A stretch of 64,000 nucleotides of DNA, taken from NCBI GenBank assembly GCA_016699405.1, contig CP064972.1:1581501-1645500 (forward strand), given 5' to 3'. The translations under genes and the position numbers were made by a program. Source of the stretch: Holophagales bacterium. GTDB taxonomy: Bacteria > Acidobacteriota > Thermoanaerobaculia > Multivoradales > JAGPDF01. This document shows positions 8,244-18,009 of this stretch, piece by piece. A model generated the notes under the pieces. It saw only the letters and a program-made list of their open reading frames with translations. It searched no databases and was not told where the DNA came from. Within the stretch, counting starts at the first letter, position 1, and every line of letters starts with the position of its first letter.

Positions 8244-10055
8244 TCACCGCAGGTAGCCGAGCGCGCGAAGGCCTTCGCGCTCGACGTCGGTGAACGGTTG
8301 CTGCGCCGCGGGCCGGGGGTGCTCCGCGAGGAGCGCAGCACGGCGGAGGACGCGGCTCCAGGCGAGGCGGAGCTTCGCGGCCTCGGTGGGGCGTTGCGCC
8401 AGCAGATCGCGGCGCTCCTCGGGGTCCGTCGCGAGGTCGAACAGGGCCTCGGGCTGTTCGGTCGTGGGCAACAGGAGCTTCAGCGTACCGATGCGGACTG
8501 CGTCGTGTGAAACCATGATCGGCGCCTGTCGCCGGGGCGGACGAGCGAGGCTGCTGCCGGTCAGGTCGCTCGCCGGAAGCCCGAAATGGTCGAGCAGCGT
8601 CGGAGCGAGGTCGACTGCCGTCGACGGTCGTTCGGTCACCGTGCCGGCGCGCGCCCCGCCCGGCCACTTGACGAGTAGCGGGACGCGCAGCGTCTCTTCG
8701 TGGGCGGTCACGTGGAGGAAGAAGCCGTGCTCGCCGAACTGTTCGCCATGATCGGCCGTGACGATGACGAGGGTGTCTTCCCAGAGACCGGAGCGCCGTA
8801 GGTCGTCGAAGAACTGACCGAGCTCGGCGTCGAGCGCCTCGACGCCGCGATCGTAGAGGAAGCGAAGGGCCTCGGCCTCGCGGGGGAGCGGCTCGAAGGC
8901 GGTGTCGTAGTTGAGCCGGTGAAGGAGCTTCGAGGCGCAAGATCCGCCGCGACACCCGTAGTCGGCGATTCCGAAGTGCCGCGCCACGAGGTCGGACGAG
9001 CTCCCGGGGGCCTCGTAGGGTAGGTGTATCTGGTCGGAATGAGCAGCGTAGAGGTGGAGGAAGAGGAACGACGGTCTCTCGCGGTGCGCGCTCAACCACA
9101 CCCGCGAGGCGCGCAACTCCTGCGACGTCGACCAGGCGGCGAGCTGGTAGTGGTCGAAGCCCTGGTCGAGTCCGTAGCGTGGGTGGAAGAAGGGAGCGAG
9201 GCTCATCATTGCCGCAGTCGCCACGCGCGACGAGCGAAGCCGCTCGGCGAGCGTCAGCACTTCATCGGGGAGAGGTCGCTCGCCGCGGTCGCAGCCGTGA
9301 ACCCGGGAGGGGAGCCCGGTGAGCATCGTGGCGTGGGATGGCTTGGTGGAGATCTCGGCGGCCCAGTGCGGGAAGAAGCGCTCGGCTTCGGTCGCGAAGC
9401 GGTCGAGGTGCGGGGTGTGGAGCCCGGAGCCCGGTCGGGAGAGGGCTCCGATGGCATCCTCACGGAGCGCATCGAGCGAGATCAAGATCGCTCGCGGAAC
9501 CGGTGCGGGAGACGGCGCCGCGCGCTCGGCGCGAAGCGCCAGGTCCCGCAAGTAGATCGGTCGTCCCCCGGTTCCGGCTGCCGACAGAGTGAGCGTCACT
9601 CGTCCCGGAGGATCCCCGGCGAGCGGCAGCAGGTGTGAGGACCAAGTCGGTCCGAGCCCGAGCTCTCGTTGGCTGCCCCAGGCCTGCCCCACTTCGATCG
9701 AGAGGCGAAGCCGGCCCCCGGCGGCACAGGCGCCGACCTCGAGGGTGGTCGGTCCCTCGATCTCGCGTTGCAGGGTGAGACGCTCTCCCTCGGCCAACGC
9801 GACGGCGTAGTGCGACTCCTCGCCGCACCAGGCGATGGCGGGTGGAGAAGCCCCCGCGATCGGCTCCTTGGGACCGAACAGCAGGTCCTCGATGTCGAGT
9901 GCCAGGGCCGCCGGAGGGCTTCGGTCCAGGCGGTGGTACCCCGAGGTGGCAAGCGCGCCGACGGCTCCGAGGGCCGCGAGCACGGCGGAGGTCCGAAGGG
10001 CTGGGTGGCGTCCGCTCGTGCGCGGGTGGGCGAAGCGGGGCGTGGGCGGGGTCAT
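8244..10055 (-). CDS. membrane-anchored sulfatase-family hydrolase with Thr at the nucleophile position
   Basis: The 603-residue protein has one N-terminal membrane helix (about residues 18-38), a beta-rich spacer and a sulfatase/alkaline-phosphatase-fold domain from about 195. Metal-binding signatures are ILISLDALRED and TADHGEQFGEHG. Where classical sulfatases have Cys or Ser converted to formylglycine (C/S-x-P-x-R), this has TKPSHATMLTG, that is Thr-Lys-Pro-Ser-His. A Thr nucleophile is typical of alkaline-phosphatase-superfamily phosphodiesterases and phosphoethanolamine transferases, so the substrate may be a phosphate rather than a sulfate ester. Confidence 0.82.
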   Translation of the reverse strand: MTPPTPRFAHPRTSGRHPALRTSAVLAALGAVGALATSGYHRLDRSPPAALALDIEDLLFGPKEPIAGASPPAIAWCGEESHYAVALAEGERLTLQREIEGPTTLEVGACAAGGRLRLSIEVGQAWGSQRELGLGPTWSSHLLPLAGDPPGRVTLTLSAAGTGGRPIYLRDLALRAERAAPSPAPVPRAILISLDALREDAIGALSRPGSGLHTPHLDRFATEAERFFPHWAAEISTKPSHATMLTGLPSRVHGCDRGERPLPDEVLTLAERLRSSRVATAAMMSLAPFFHPRYGLDQGFDHYQLAAWSTSQELRASRVWLSAHRERPSFLFLHLYAAHSDQIHLPYEAPGSSSDLVARHFGIADYGCRGGSCASKLLHRLNYDTAFEPLPREAEALRFLYDRGVEALDAELGQFFDDLRRSGLWEDTLVIVTADHGEQFGEHGFFLHVTAHEETLRVPLLVKWPGGARAGTVTERPSTAVDLAPTLLDHFGLPASDLTGSSLARPPRRQAPIMVSHDAVRIGTLKLLLPTTEQPEALFDLATDPEERRDLLAQRPTEAAKLRLAWSRVLRRAALLAEHPRPAAQQPFTDVEREGLRALGYLR

Positions 10056-10360
10056 GGTTTCGACGGGTGGTGCAGCTTCTCAAATCGAGAAGGAGCTCCT
10101 CGCCAGCTCGATCGAGCCGCTTCTGTCGGGTTGGTGCCATCCCAGTCTAGGCCGAAGTCCCGTGTTCTGGATCCGGGATGGATCGCCTCCGATTTCGTCG
10201 AGCGCCACGTGGCGTCGCCAAGTGCGAACGGAGGGCGATCGACGCCGCCGTGCCGCGAAAGGCGGGTAGACTCCGCCACCCCCGGTGGAGCGTCCTCCGG
10301 GACGCGGCGGCCCCTTCGCCGCAGCGGTTCCATCCAACCGTCGACTCGAGGAGAGACACC
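10056..10360. other. divergent intergenic region with short hairpins
   Basis: This is the shared 5' region of the leftward sulfatase-family gene and the rightward DUF2911 gene. A perfect 6-bp stem (CTTCTC, loop AAATC, GAGAAG) lies at 10076-10092, just upstream of the sulfatase start. A second short stem (GCGGCG / CGCCGC) precedes the DUF2911 ribosome site GAGGAGAG. I see no convincing promoter, riboswitch or small gene. Confidence 0.35.
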
Positions 10361-11212
10361 ATGCAGAAGCCTCTCGCTGTCGTTCTCGCCTGTTCGTTCG
10401 CCCTCGCCGCGGTGCCCGCGGCCGAGGCGCAGCTCGAGCTGCCCCGTCCCAGCCCGAAGGCCACGGTGATGCAGCAGGTCGGTCTCACCGAGATCTCCAT
10501 CGCCTACAGCAGCCCGGGCGTGAAGGGCCGTCCGATCTGGGGCTCCCTCGTCCCCTACGGCGAGGTCTGGCGCACCGGCGCCAACGAGGCGACGACCATC
10601 ACCTTCTCGACCGACGCCATGGTGGCCGGCAAGGCCGTGCCGGCCGGCACCTACGGCCTCTTCACCCTCCCCGGCGAGAAGGAGTGGATGGTCATCCTCA
10701 ACAAGGGGGCCAAGCAGTGGGGCGCTTACGAGTACAAGGCCGAAGAGGATCTCTTCCGCTTCCCGGTGACGCCGCAGGCGGCGCCGTTCGCCGAGCGGAT
10801 GACCTTCTCCTTCGCCGATACGACGTTCGACTCGACGGTCGTCACGTTCTCCTGGGAGAAGCTCAGGATCACCTTCCCGGTCAGCGTCGACACGCAGGGT
10901 CGCACCCTCGCCGCCGCCCGCACGGCGATCGCCGCCGCCAAGGCCGACGACTGGCGCACCCCGCTGCGCGCGGCGAACTACTGCCTCGACGCGAACGTGA
11001 ACCTTGAGGAGGCGCGTACCTGGGTGGCCAAGTCACTCGCCGTGCAAGAGACGATGAACGGCTTGCTCGCCAAGGCGCGCTTCGCCGCCCTCGACGGCAA
11101 GAAGGCCGAGGCGATCGCGCTCGCCGAGAAGGCGATCGCCGTCGCCCGCAAGGCCGACCCGAAGGCCGACGTCAGCCCGGCCGAGCGCTACCTCGCCGAC
11201 TGGCGCAAGTAG
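10361..11212 (+). CDS. DUF2911 domain secreted protein
   Basis: The 283-residue protein starts at an ATG behind GAGGAGAG; an upstream extension of the frame is not preceded by a ribosome site. A signal peptide ends at PAAEAQLELP (about residue 23). Residues about 25-185 match DUF2911, recognisable from ISIAYSSPGVKGRPIWG, VWRTGANEATT and PAGTYGLFTLPG. The C-terminal 80 residues are helical and TPR-like. The family is common in Bacteroidetes and Acidobacteria and has no known function. A strong terminator follows, so the gene is probably a single transcription unit. Confidence 0.88.
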   Translation: MQKPLAVVLACSFALAAVPAAEAQLELPRPSPKATVMQQVGLTEISIAYSSPGVKGRPIWGSLVPYGEVWRTGANEATTITFSTDAMVAGKAVPAGTYGLFTLPGEKEWMVILNKGAKQWGAYEYKAEEDLFRFPVTPQAAPFAERMTFSFADTTFDSTVVTFSWEKLRITFPVSVDTQGRTLAAARTAIAAAKADDWRTPLRAANYCLDANVNLEEARTWVAKSLAVQETMNGLLAKARFAALDGKKAEAIALAEKAIAVARKADPKADVSPAERYLADWRK

Positions 11213-11235
11213 CTCGTCCACGAGGAGCCGGTTCG

Positions 11236-11277
11236 CGCCGCGGTAGCCTCTCAGGGAGGCGCCGCGGCGTTTCTTTT
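11236..11277 (+). terminator. Rho-independent terminator after the DUF2911 gene
   Basis: The left arm CGCCGCGG (11236-11243) pairs with CCGCGGCG (11262-11269). An inner GCCTC pairs with GAGGC around a TCAGG loop, with a small internal bulge. TTTCTTTT follows at 11270-11277. It lies 24 bases after the DUF2911 stop. Confidence 0.88.
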
Positions 11278-11351
11278 GGGAGTGTGGCGGGAATCGCTGG
11301 CCGTTTTCGTGAAGATCGGCAGGACCCCGATCTCTCTTCGAGGAGGCGCCC

Positions 11352-13106
11352 GTGTCGATTCGTCCAGCCCGCTCGACCGATTCCCCCCGCCGGCTTGCCG
11401 GAAGGTTCGCCGCCGGCTGCGGAGCGTGGCTTCTCGGCCTCGCGGCGCCTCTTTCCGCGGCGGTCTACACCGTGGGTGGCGCCGGCTGCACCCACCCCGA
11501 CCTGCTCTCGGCGCTCGTCGCCGCCGCGACCAATCCTGGCACTGATCAGATCCGGCTGCTCTCCGGCTCGAGCCATCAGGGACCGTTCTTCGTCAACACC
11601 GACGGACTGACGATCACAGGCGGCTATGCGAGCTGCAGCGCCGCGACGCCCACCGGCAGCTCGACGCTGCTCGGCGACAACGCGAATCGCGCCCTCTTCG
11701 TGTCGACCTCCGGGGCGATGTCCCTGAGCCGACTGTCGATCACCGGCGGAACGGTCGCCGGCAATGGCGGCGGCATCCTGGTGCAGGGGAGCGGCTCTCT
11801 GGTCCTGCAGGACGTACTGGTCTTCGGCAACCACGTCACCGGCGCCGGCGGAAATCTCTACGTCAACGGCTCGGCGAACGTCTTCGTGCAGCTTTCGGGC
11901 GCCTCCTTGCTCGCCTCCGGCACGGCCCAGAACGGTGGTGGGCTGGCGTGCTCGGGGACCGCGCTGTTGTATTTCGATTCGGCCGTCGCCGTCGCGAACA
12001 ACAGCGCCTCCGCTGACGGCGGCGGCGTCCACCTCTCGTCCGGCTGCTCGCTCGATTCGCGCGCCACGAGCTCGACGGGCGGCGGCATCGTCTCGAACCA
12101 CGCCAACGGAAACGGGGGCGGAGTGATGGTCGCCAGCGCCTCGCTGTTCGCGACCCACGTCTTCGCAGGCACCGGCCTGGCGGAGATCTCGGGCAATACG
12201 GCCGGCAACAACGGCGGCGGCCTCGCGGTCGTCGGCTCGGGCTCGCGAGCGGTCTTGCAGTACGTGCGCCTCGCGACGAATCACGCCGGCAACGTCGGCG
12301 GGGGACTCCTCGCGGACAACCTGGCGATGGTGGGGATTGCTCGCGCCGACGCCTTCGGCGTCTGCGCGGACGCCGTGCGGTGCCAGGTGGTGAGCGACAA
12401 CAGCGCCGCGGTCGGGGGCGCCTTCTTCGTCGACAGCGCCTCGCTCAACGTCGATGGCGCCTACCTCGAGCGCAACTCGGCGACGATTTCGCAGCCGGTC
12501 GGCTCCGTGCGCGGTGGCGGCAGTGGAAGGCTCACCAACGCCGTGGTCGCGGCCAACGACGGCGCGGAGCCGTTGCTGGTCGACGACGCCAACAGCAGTC
12601 TGGTCCTCGGCAACGTGACCGTGGTGGGCAATCTCAACGTCGGTGCTGGAGTCATCCGTCTCGGCGGTGGCGCGAGCGGCAGCAACCGCGTGCGCGTGCT
12701 GTCGAGCGTCTTCGACCAGGCGGGAGCTCTCTTTGCCCCCGGCGCGCCGACCGCGGTCGGGATCCAGATCGACTGTGTGATGTCGCGCTTCTCGCCGCTC
12801 TTCAGCGGCCTGCCCGGGCAGAGCGTCACGCGCGCCACCACCGTCGCGGATCCGCGCCTCGCCTCGTCGACCGCCGGCTACCTCCTCCTCGCCGACTCGC
12901 CGGCCATCGACTTCTGCGACCTTGCCGCCTGGACCGGCCCGCTGACCGACGTCAACTGGGACCGCCACGACCTCGACGACCCGGCCCACTCCGGCGGTCT
13001 CGGCCTGCGCGACCTCGGCGCCGACGAGCACACCCACGACATCCACTCCGACGACTTCGAGCTCGGGACGTTGGTGTTGTGGAACGGGGTGCTCATCACG
13101 GGCTAG
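11352..13106 (+). CDS. secreted right-handed beta-helix protein, copy 1, with DxFExG tail
   Basis: The 584-residue protein starts at GTG 11352 behind GAGGAGG. A signal peptide (to about residue 38, PLSAAVYTV) precedes glycine-rich imperfect repeats of the NGGGI / ADGGGVHLSSGC type, as in right-handed parallel beta-helix and polymorphic outer-membrane proteins. The C terminus ends DDFELGTLVLWN, a short tail shared with three other proteins in this window. It is paralogous to the next gene throughout, with near-identical N-terminal landmarks (GCTHPDLLSAL, HQGPFFVNTDG). The function is unknown; a surface or exported adhesin or carbohydrate-binding role is only a guess. Confidence 0.82.
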   Translation: MSIRPARSTDSPRRLAGRFAAGCGAWLLGLAAPLSAAVYTVGGAGCTHPDLLSALVAAATNPGTDQIRLLSGSSHQGPFFVNTDGLTITGGYASCSAATPTGSSTLLGDNANRALFVSTSGAMSLSRLSITGGTVAGNGGGILVQGSGSLVLQDVLVFGNHVTGAGGNLYVNGSANVFVQLSGASLLASGTAQNGGGLACSGTALLYFDSAVAVANNSASADGGGVHLSSGCSLDSRATSSTGGGIVSNHANGNGGGVMVASASLFATHVFAGTGLAEISGNTAGNNGGGLAVVGSGSRAVLQYVRLATNHAGNVGGGLLADNLAMVGIARADAFGVCADAVRCQVVSDNSAAVGGAFFVDSASLNVDGAYLERNSATISQPVGSVRGGGSGRLTNAVVAANDGAEPLLVDDANSSLVLGNVTVVGNLNVGAGVIRLGGGASGSNRVRVLSSVFDQAGALFAPGAPTAVGIQIDCVMSRFSPLFSGLPGQSVTRATTVADPRLASSTAGYLLLADSPAIDFCDLAAWTGPLTDVNWDRHDLDDPAHSGGLGLRDLGADEHTHDIHSDDFELGTLVLWNGVLITG

Positions 13107-13270
13107 GCGTGGGCCCTCGGCGCCTCCGAAGCCGGAGTCTCCGTGCGCCGACGCTCTCGGGATGCGGATTCCCTCTGGCGGTGGTCGGCGCGCCCCCCGA
13201 TCGCGAGTGGCGGGTTCCGTCCGGCGATTGCGTGGAACTGCTCGAACCCCACTCTGGAAGGAGTAGCTCC

Positions 13271-15031
13271 ATGCAGACTCGCTGCCTTTCGCATCGAACG
13301 ATCATCTGGCTGTGCCTCGGGATCTGGCGGCTCGCGGGGCGACGCGGGGCGCTCGCGGCCTTCGCGGCGGGAGCGTTGGCCGCCGCTCCCGCCGCGGCTT
13401 CGATCTATACCGTCGGAGCGGGAGCGGGCTGCACGCACGCGGATCTGCTCTCGGCGTTGATCGATGCGGTCAATCACGCCGGGTCCGACGAGATCCGCCT
13501 GCTGATCAACTCGAACCACCAGGGGCCGTTCTTCATCAACACCGACGGGCTCATCCTGCGTGGCGGCTTCGCGAGCTGCACGGCCACGACGCCGACGGGT
13601 TTCTCGACGCTCCTCGGGACCAACAGCAGTCGGGCGCTCTTTCTGAACGCGTCGGGTCTCGCCTATCTCGAGCGATTGAACCTGACCGGCGGACATGTCG
13701 CGGGGAATGGCGGCGGACTCTTCGTGCAGGGGCCGTCGGACTCCGTCGTGCTTTCCAACGTGGCCGTCTTCGGCAACAGCGCGACGGGGTTCGGCGGCAA
13801 CATCTACGTCGCTTCGGTGGCAGGTGCAGTGCTCACCCTTGCGGACGGGTCGCTGGTGGCGAGCGGGCAGGCCCAGGACGGCGGAGGCCTGGCTTGCGCG
13901 GGAGCGGGCAAGGTGAGCCTCAAGACCGGCTCGCTCATCGCCAACAACGTGGCGACCGAAAACGGTGGCGGCCTACACCTGAGCTCGGGTTGCACCTTCG
14001 AGCACCTGGCCACCGGCAACTTCGCGGGAATCGTGTCGAATCAGGCGGGTAGCGATGGCGGAGGCGCATTCGTCGACAGTGGAGCGGACCTCGCGACGGG
14101 CTACTGGCCGGGTGGGCTCGCCGAGATCTCGAACAACACGGCCCATTGGTTCGGGGGCGGCGTCTATCTCCGCGGTGCGGGATCGGTTCTGCAGGCCTAC
14201 TTCGCCCGCATCGCGGGGAATCATTCGGATAACGACGGAGGCGGCGTCGCGGCGGACACCGGCACCTTCGTGGTCTTCGGACGACCGAGCATCGACCCCG
14301 ACGTCTGCGTGGACCCGTCGCGGTGTTCGCTCGTGCAAGGGAACTCGGCGGCGGTCGCCGGTGGCGCCGTCTGGTCGTACGGTGCGACGGTGACGGCGCA
14401 CGGAACCCGCTTCGAGAACAACACGGCGACCGCGGGCGGCGCGATCGGCGCCTTCGAGAACCAGAGCAGCGTCACGCTGAGCTCGTCGATCCTCGCCGGC
14501 AACTCCGGTCCCAAGCCGCTGGGCGTCGGCACCGGAACCACCCTCCTGCTCGGCAACGTGACCGCGGTCGGTAACTCCGGTGCAGGCCCGGGCTTCATCT
14601 CTTTCGGCCCGGGCCCCGGCGACGTCCGCGTGCTCTCCTCGCTCTTCGATCAGCCGGACAGTCAGATCTTCACCGGCTTTTCGACCCAACTCGTGCAGCT
14701 CGACTGCGTGCTCTCGCGAACGGTCAACTTCCTCTCCGGTCTGCCTTCCGGCACGGTGACGCGCGCGATCGTCATCGCCGACCCGCGCCTGCGCAATCCG
14801 AGCGCGGGCGACTACCGACTCTCCGAAACCTCGCCGGCCATCGACCGTTGCGACACCTCCCAGTGGCAGGGCGCGCCCAACGACCTCGAGTGGCAGGGGC
14901 GCGACATCGATCACGCGCTGCCGAACGGCCTCGGCATCCGCGACCTCGGCGCCGACGAGGCGTCGCTCCTGCAGCGTGACGGCTTCGAGAGCGGCGGGAC
15001 AGGGACGTGGTGGATTCCAGAACTGCCCTGA
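13271..15031 (+). CDS. secreted right-handed beta-helix protein, copy 2, with DGFESG tail
   Basis: The 586-residue protein starts at ATG 13271 behind AAGGAG, 164 bases after copy 1. Its signal peptide is longer (to about residue 45, PAAASIYTV). The shared landmarks GCTHADLLSAL, HQGPFFINTDG and the NGGG-type turns follow, and its last residues (RDGFESGGTGTWW) carry the tail more canonically than copy 1. Similarity to copy 1 extends from the mature N terminus to the tail, so the two arose by tandem duplication. The function is unknown. It is convergent with the kinase gene. Confidence 0.82.
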   Translation: MQTRCLSHRTIIWLCLGIWRLAGRRGALAAFAAGALAAAPAAASIYTVGAGAGCTHADLLSALIDAVNHAGSDEIRLLINSNHQGPFFINTDGLILRGGFASCTATTPTGFSTLLGTNSSRALFLNASGLAYLERLNLTGGHVAGNGGGLFVQGPSDSVVLSNVAVFGNSATGFGGNIYVASVAGAVLTLADGSLVASGQAQDGGGLACAGAGKVSLKTGSLIANNVATENGGGLHLSSGCTFEHLATGNFAGIVSNQAGSDGGGAFVDSGADLATGYWPGGLAEISNNTAHWFGGGVYLRGAGSVLQAYFARIAGNHSDNDGGGVAADTGTFVVFGRPSIDPDVCVDPSRCSLVQGNSAAVAGGAVWSYGATVTAHGTRFENNTATAGGAIGAFENQSSVTLSSSILAGNSGPKPLGVGTGTTLLLGNVTAVGNSGAGPGFISFGPGPGDVRVLSSLFDQPDSQIFTGFSTQLVQLDCVLSRTVNFLSGLPSGTVTRAIVIADPRLRNPSAGDYRLSETSPAIDRCDTSQWQGAPNDLEWQGRDIDHALPNGLGIRDLGADEASLLQRDGFESGGTGTWWIPELP

Positions 15032-15222
15032 GAACGGGATCGCCATTCCGTCGCCGGTGAGTCGAAGGGGCATCCGCTGCTCGAGCGGCGGAGGGTCGAC
15101 CGGGCGGCGGCGGAGCCACTTGCCGGCTCCTTCGACCGCCTCGACCACCGCCGGCCTGCGTTGCGCTCCGGGCGGCAGCGCGTCCGTCGCCCGGCTGGCC
15201 GCGGAGCGTGGGAGGGGGAGCG

Positions 15223-18009
15223 CTAGCGCGGCAGGCGCCTCTCGATCTCGGCGAGGCGTTCCCGCAGCGCTGGCGTGACGCCCTCGACGCGCCCTGCCAT
15301 CTCGAGCGCGCGCCTGAGCGCGGCGCGGGCACCGGCGGCATCACCGCGACGAGCAAGGATCTCCGCCTGCGAGGCGTAGGCGCGCGCGAGGTCGACGTGG
15401 CCGTCCGGCCAGAGAGCGGACTGCCGGGCGAGCGCCCGCGTGATCGCCTGCTCGGCCGCCGCCGCGTCGCCGAGCGCCAACTCGACGTCGGCGAGCTCGT
15501 GGAGCGTGGTGGGTGTCACGGTGTTGCCGGCGGGGAGCTTCTGCTCGGCGAGCTCGAGCGTGTGCAGGAGCGTGACGCGCGCTTCGGCGAAGTGCCCGGT
15601 GTCCTTCTGGATGCCGGCCAGACGGCGGTTGGCGTCGATGGCGAGCGGCGCCGCTTCGCCGAGCGCGGCGACCGTGGCGTCGCGCCCTCGAGCCGCCTCC
15701 GCGAGCGCCTCGTCGGGCCGACCGAGGTCGACGAGCGCCATCGCGCGGCGCATCCTGCCGTAGCCGATCCAGTGACTCTTCGCCCCGAGCACGCGTTCGG
15801 CGATCGGCAGGTGGGCGTCGAGGCGGGCGAGGCCCGCTGCCGGGTCGCCGAGGAGGATGGCGAGGTTGGCGATGCGGATCGAGAGGCGAAGCGCGAGCGG
15901 GTGCTCGATGCCGGTGCGGGCGAGCAGGATCCGTTCGGCCTCGAGCAGGGCGTCGCGCGCCTCGGTCGCGCGGCCGAGGTTCTGCAGGTCGCCGGCGAGT
16001 CCGCCGAGGATGCTGGCGATTCGCGGGTTCTCCGGGTCGAGACGGCGTTGCAGCTCGATCGCCCGGCGTCCCTCGGCGACGGCGAGCTCGGCGTCGCCCT
16101 TGCGGCTCGAAACCGACGACTGCACGCCGAGGAGGCGCGAGAGCCGCGCCGGATCGGGGGGCCGCTGGCTCTCTTCGATCGACACGGCGCTTGCGATCAG
16201 GTCCTTCGCTTCGTCGAGGCTGCCCTTCTCGAGAATCGCCAGGGTGAGCTGCATCTTCAGCTCGGCGACGCGCCAGTCGTGCGGGCCGAGGGCGGACTCC
16301 AGCTCGGGAAGCAGGGCGCGGGCGAGGTCGCGCGCCTCGTCGAGCTTCCCCGCGCCGCGGGTCAGCGAGACCTCGGCGAGGCGGCTCTCGAGCGTTTCGG
16401 GATGCGCCGCGCCGAGTCGCTCCCGGCGCAGCGCGAGCGCCTGCGCGTTGGCGCGCAGCGCCTGGTCCGACAGGCCGAGCCCGCCGTAGACCTCGCCGAG
16501 GGTGTCGAGCAGCGCCGCCCGCACCTCCGGCTCGCCGGCGAGCGCGCCGCCCTCCTCGACGCGCCTCGCTCCGTCGTCGAGCAGCTCGAGAGCGGTGCGT
16601 CCGGCGACCCGCTTGGCGGTGAACGGGTCGCTCGCCTCGAAGAGGTCGGCGAGGAAGCGCGACACCTGCCGCGCCTTCTGCGCCTCGCGCTCGGCAGCGT
16701 CGCGCTCGCTGCGCAGGCGTGCGGCGTCGACGGTGGCGAGCGCGACGAGCGCGACCGCGGCGACCGTGGCCACGCCGACCGCCCAGCGATGGCGGCCGAC
16801 GAACTTGCGCGTCCGATAGGTGAGCGTGTCGGGGCGGGCGAGGATCGGCCGGCCGGCGAGGAAGCGCTCGACGTCGGCGGCCATCGTCGCTGCCGATTCG
16901 TAGCGCCGCTCGGCGAGCGGACGCAGGGCCGTGGTGACGATCGTGTCGAGGTCGCCGGCAAGTCGGCGCCGCAGCTCGCGTGGCGAGGTGCAGCCGCGCC
17001 GCCGCGCCTGCTCGCCGTCCGGGTTCGAGGAGACCGCGGCGCTCGGCCGGGTCGGCTCGGGCCCTTCGGCGCGGCGGCGCAGCGACTCCGGCGTCGAGCG
17101 CTCGCCGGGGAAGGCGCGTTCGCCGGTGAGCAGCTCGTAGAGCAGCAGGCCGAGCTGGTAGACGTCGGAGGCAGTGGTGACCGGCGCGCCGGCGACCTGC
17201 TCGGGGCTGGCGTAGCTCGGGGTCATCGGTGCCGTCAGCGCCAGCGGGATCGCCGCGTGAGTCAGCTCGTCGGAGGCGGCCGCGGCGTCGGTGGGGTCGC
17301 TTTCGAGGAGCTTGGCGATGCCGAAGTCGAGGAGCTTGGGGCGGCCCTCCGGCGAGACGAGGATGTTCGAGGGCTTGATGTCGCGATGCACGACGAGCTG
17401 GCGATGCGCCGCGGCGACGGCGCGCGCCACGTCGGCGAAGAGCCGCAGGCGGCCCGCGAGATCGAGCCGCCGTTCGTCGCACCAGGCGTCGATGCGCGCC
17501 CCGTCGACATGCTCCATGGCGAACCAGGGGCGACCGTCGGGGGCGATGCCGCCGTCGAGGATGCGGGCGATGCCGGGGTGCTCGAGGCTGGCGAGGATCC
17601 GTCGCTCGCGCTCGAAGCGGGCGACGGCGTTCGCATCGGAGGCCGGCCGCTGGAGGATCTTCAGGGCGACGCGCTGCTCGTACTGGCCATCGGCGCGCTC
17701 GGCGAGGTGGACGACCGCCATGCCGCCGCGGCCGATCTCGCCGAGCACGCGGTAGGCCCCGAGACGCGTCCCCGCCGGAAGCGCTCCGCCCCCCGGCTCG
17801 GCGAGCTCCTCCCAGAGCCGGGGGGCGAGCGGCTCGACGGTTCCGCTCGCCAGGCTGGCGTCACTCGGGCCGCTCGCGGCGAGCAGCCGCGCCACCGCGT
17901 CGCGCTCGGCCGTGTCGTGGCAGCTGCGGTCGAGAAACGCGCTGCGCTCCTCGGCGGGAAGATCGAGTGCGCGGTCGAGCAGGTCGTCGAGCCGTCGACG
18001 GTCGGTCAA
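15223..18009 (-). CDS. Ser/Thr protein kinase with TPR-rich extracytoplasmic region
   Basis: The start chosen is TTG at 18009, whose TTGA overlaps the stop of the ECF sigma gene and gives 928 residues beginning MTDRRRLDDLLD; longer versions would run into the sigma gene. The kinase domain spans about residues 84-350: glycine-rich loop GEIGRGGMAVV, Lys117, catalytic HRDIKPSN (Asp210), DFG (228-230) and SPEQ. One membrane helix follows (AVGVATVAAVALVALATV, about 430), then tetratricopeptide-like repeats to the C terminus. It probably phosphorylates cytoplasmic targets, possibly including the co-encoded sigma factor, in response to an external cue; the partner is inference. Confidence 0.92.
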   Translation of the reverse strand: MTDRRRLDDLLDRALDLPAEERSAFLDRSCHDTAERDAVARLLAASGPSDASLASGTVEPLAPRLWEELAEPGGGALPAGTRLGAYRVLGEIGRGGMAVVHLAERADGQYEQRVALKILQRPASDANAVARFERERRILASLEHPGIARILDGGIAPDGRPWFAMEHVDGARIDAWCDERRLDLAGRLRLFADVARAVAAAHRQLVVHRDIKPSNILVSPEGRPKLLDFGIAKLLESDPTDAAAASDELTHAAIPLALTAPMTPSYASPEQVAGAPVTTASDVYQLGLLLYELLTGERAFPGERSTPESLRRRAEGPEPTRPSAAVSSNPDGEQARRRGCTSPRELRRRLAGDLDTIVTTALRPLAERRYESAATMAADVERFLAGRPILARPDTLTYRTRKFVGRHRWAVGVATVAAVALVALATVDAARLRSERDAAEREAQKARQVSRFLADLFEASDPFTAKRVAGRTALELLDDGARRVEEGGALAGEPEVRAALLDTLGEVYGGLGLSDQALRANAQALALRRERLGAAHPETLESRLAEVSLTRGAGKLDEARDLARALLPELESALGPHDWRVAELKMQLTLAILEKGSLDEAKDLIASAVSIEESQRPPDPARLSRLLGVQSSVSSRKGDAELAVAEGRRAIELQRRLDPENPRIASILGGLAGDLQNLGRATEARDALLEAERILLARTGIEHPLALRLSIRIANLAILLGDPAAGLARLDAHLPIAERVLGAKSHWIGYGRMRRAMALVDLGRPDEALAEAARGRDATVAALGEAAPLAIDANRRLAGIQKDTGHFAEARVTLLHTLELAEQKLPAGNTVTPTTLHELADVELALGDAAAAEQAITRALARQSALWPDGHVDLARAYASQAEILARRGDAAGARAALRRALEMAGRVEGVTPALRERLAEIERRLPR

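Noticed and set aside
6049..9099. A 1016-codon open frame overlapping the diguanylate cyclase and sulfatase genes in another frame.
   Set aside because: Arg/Pro-rich shadow frame; the two genes it overlaps have clear motifs.
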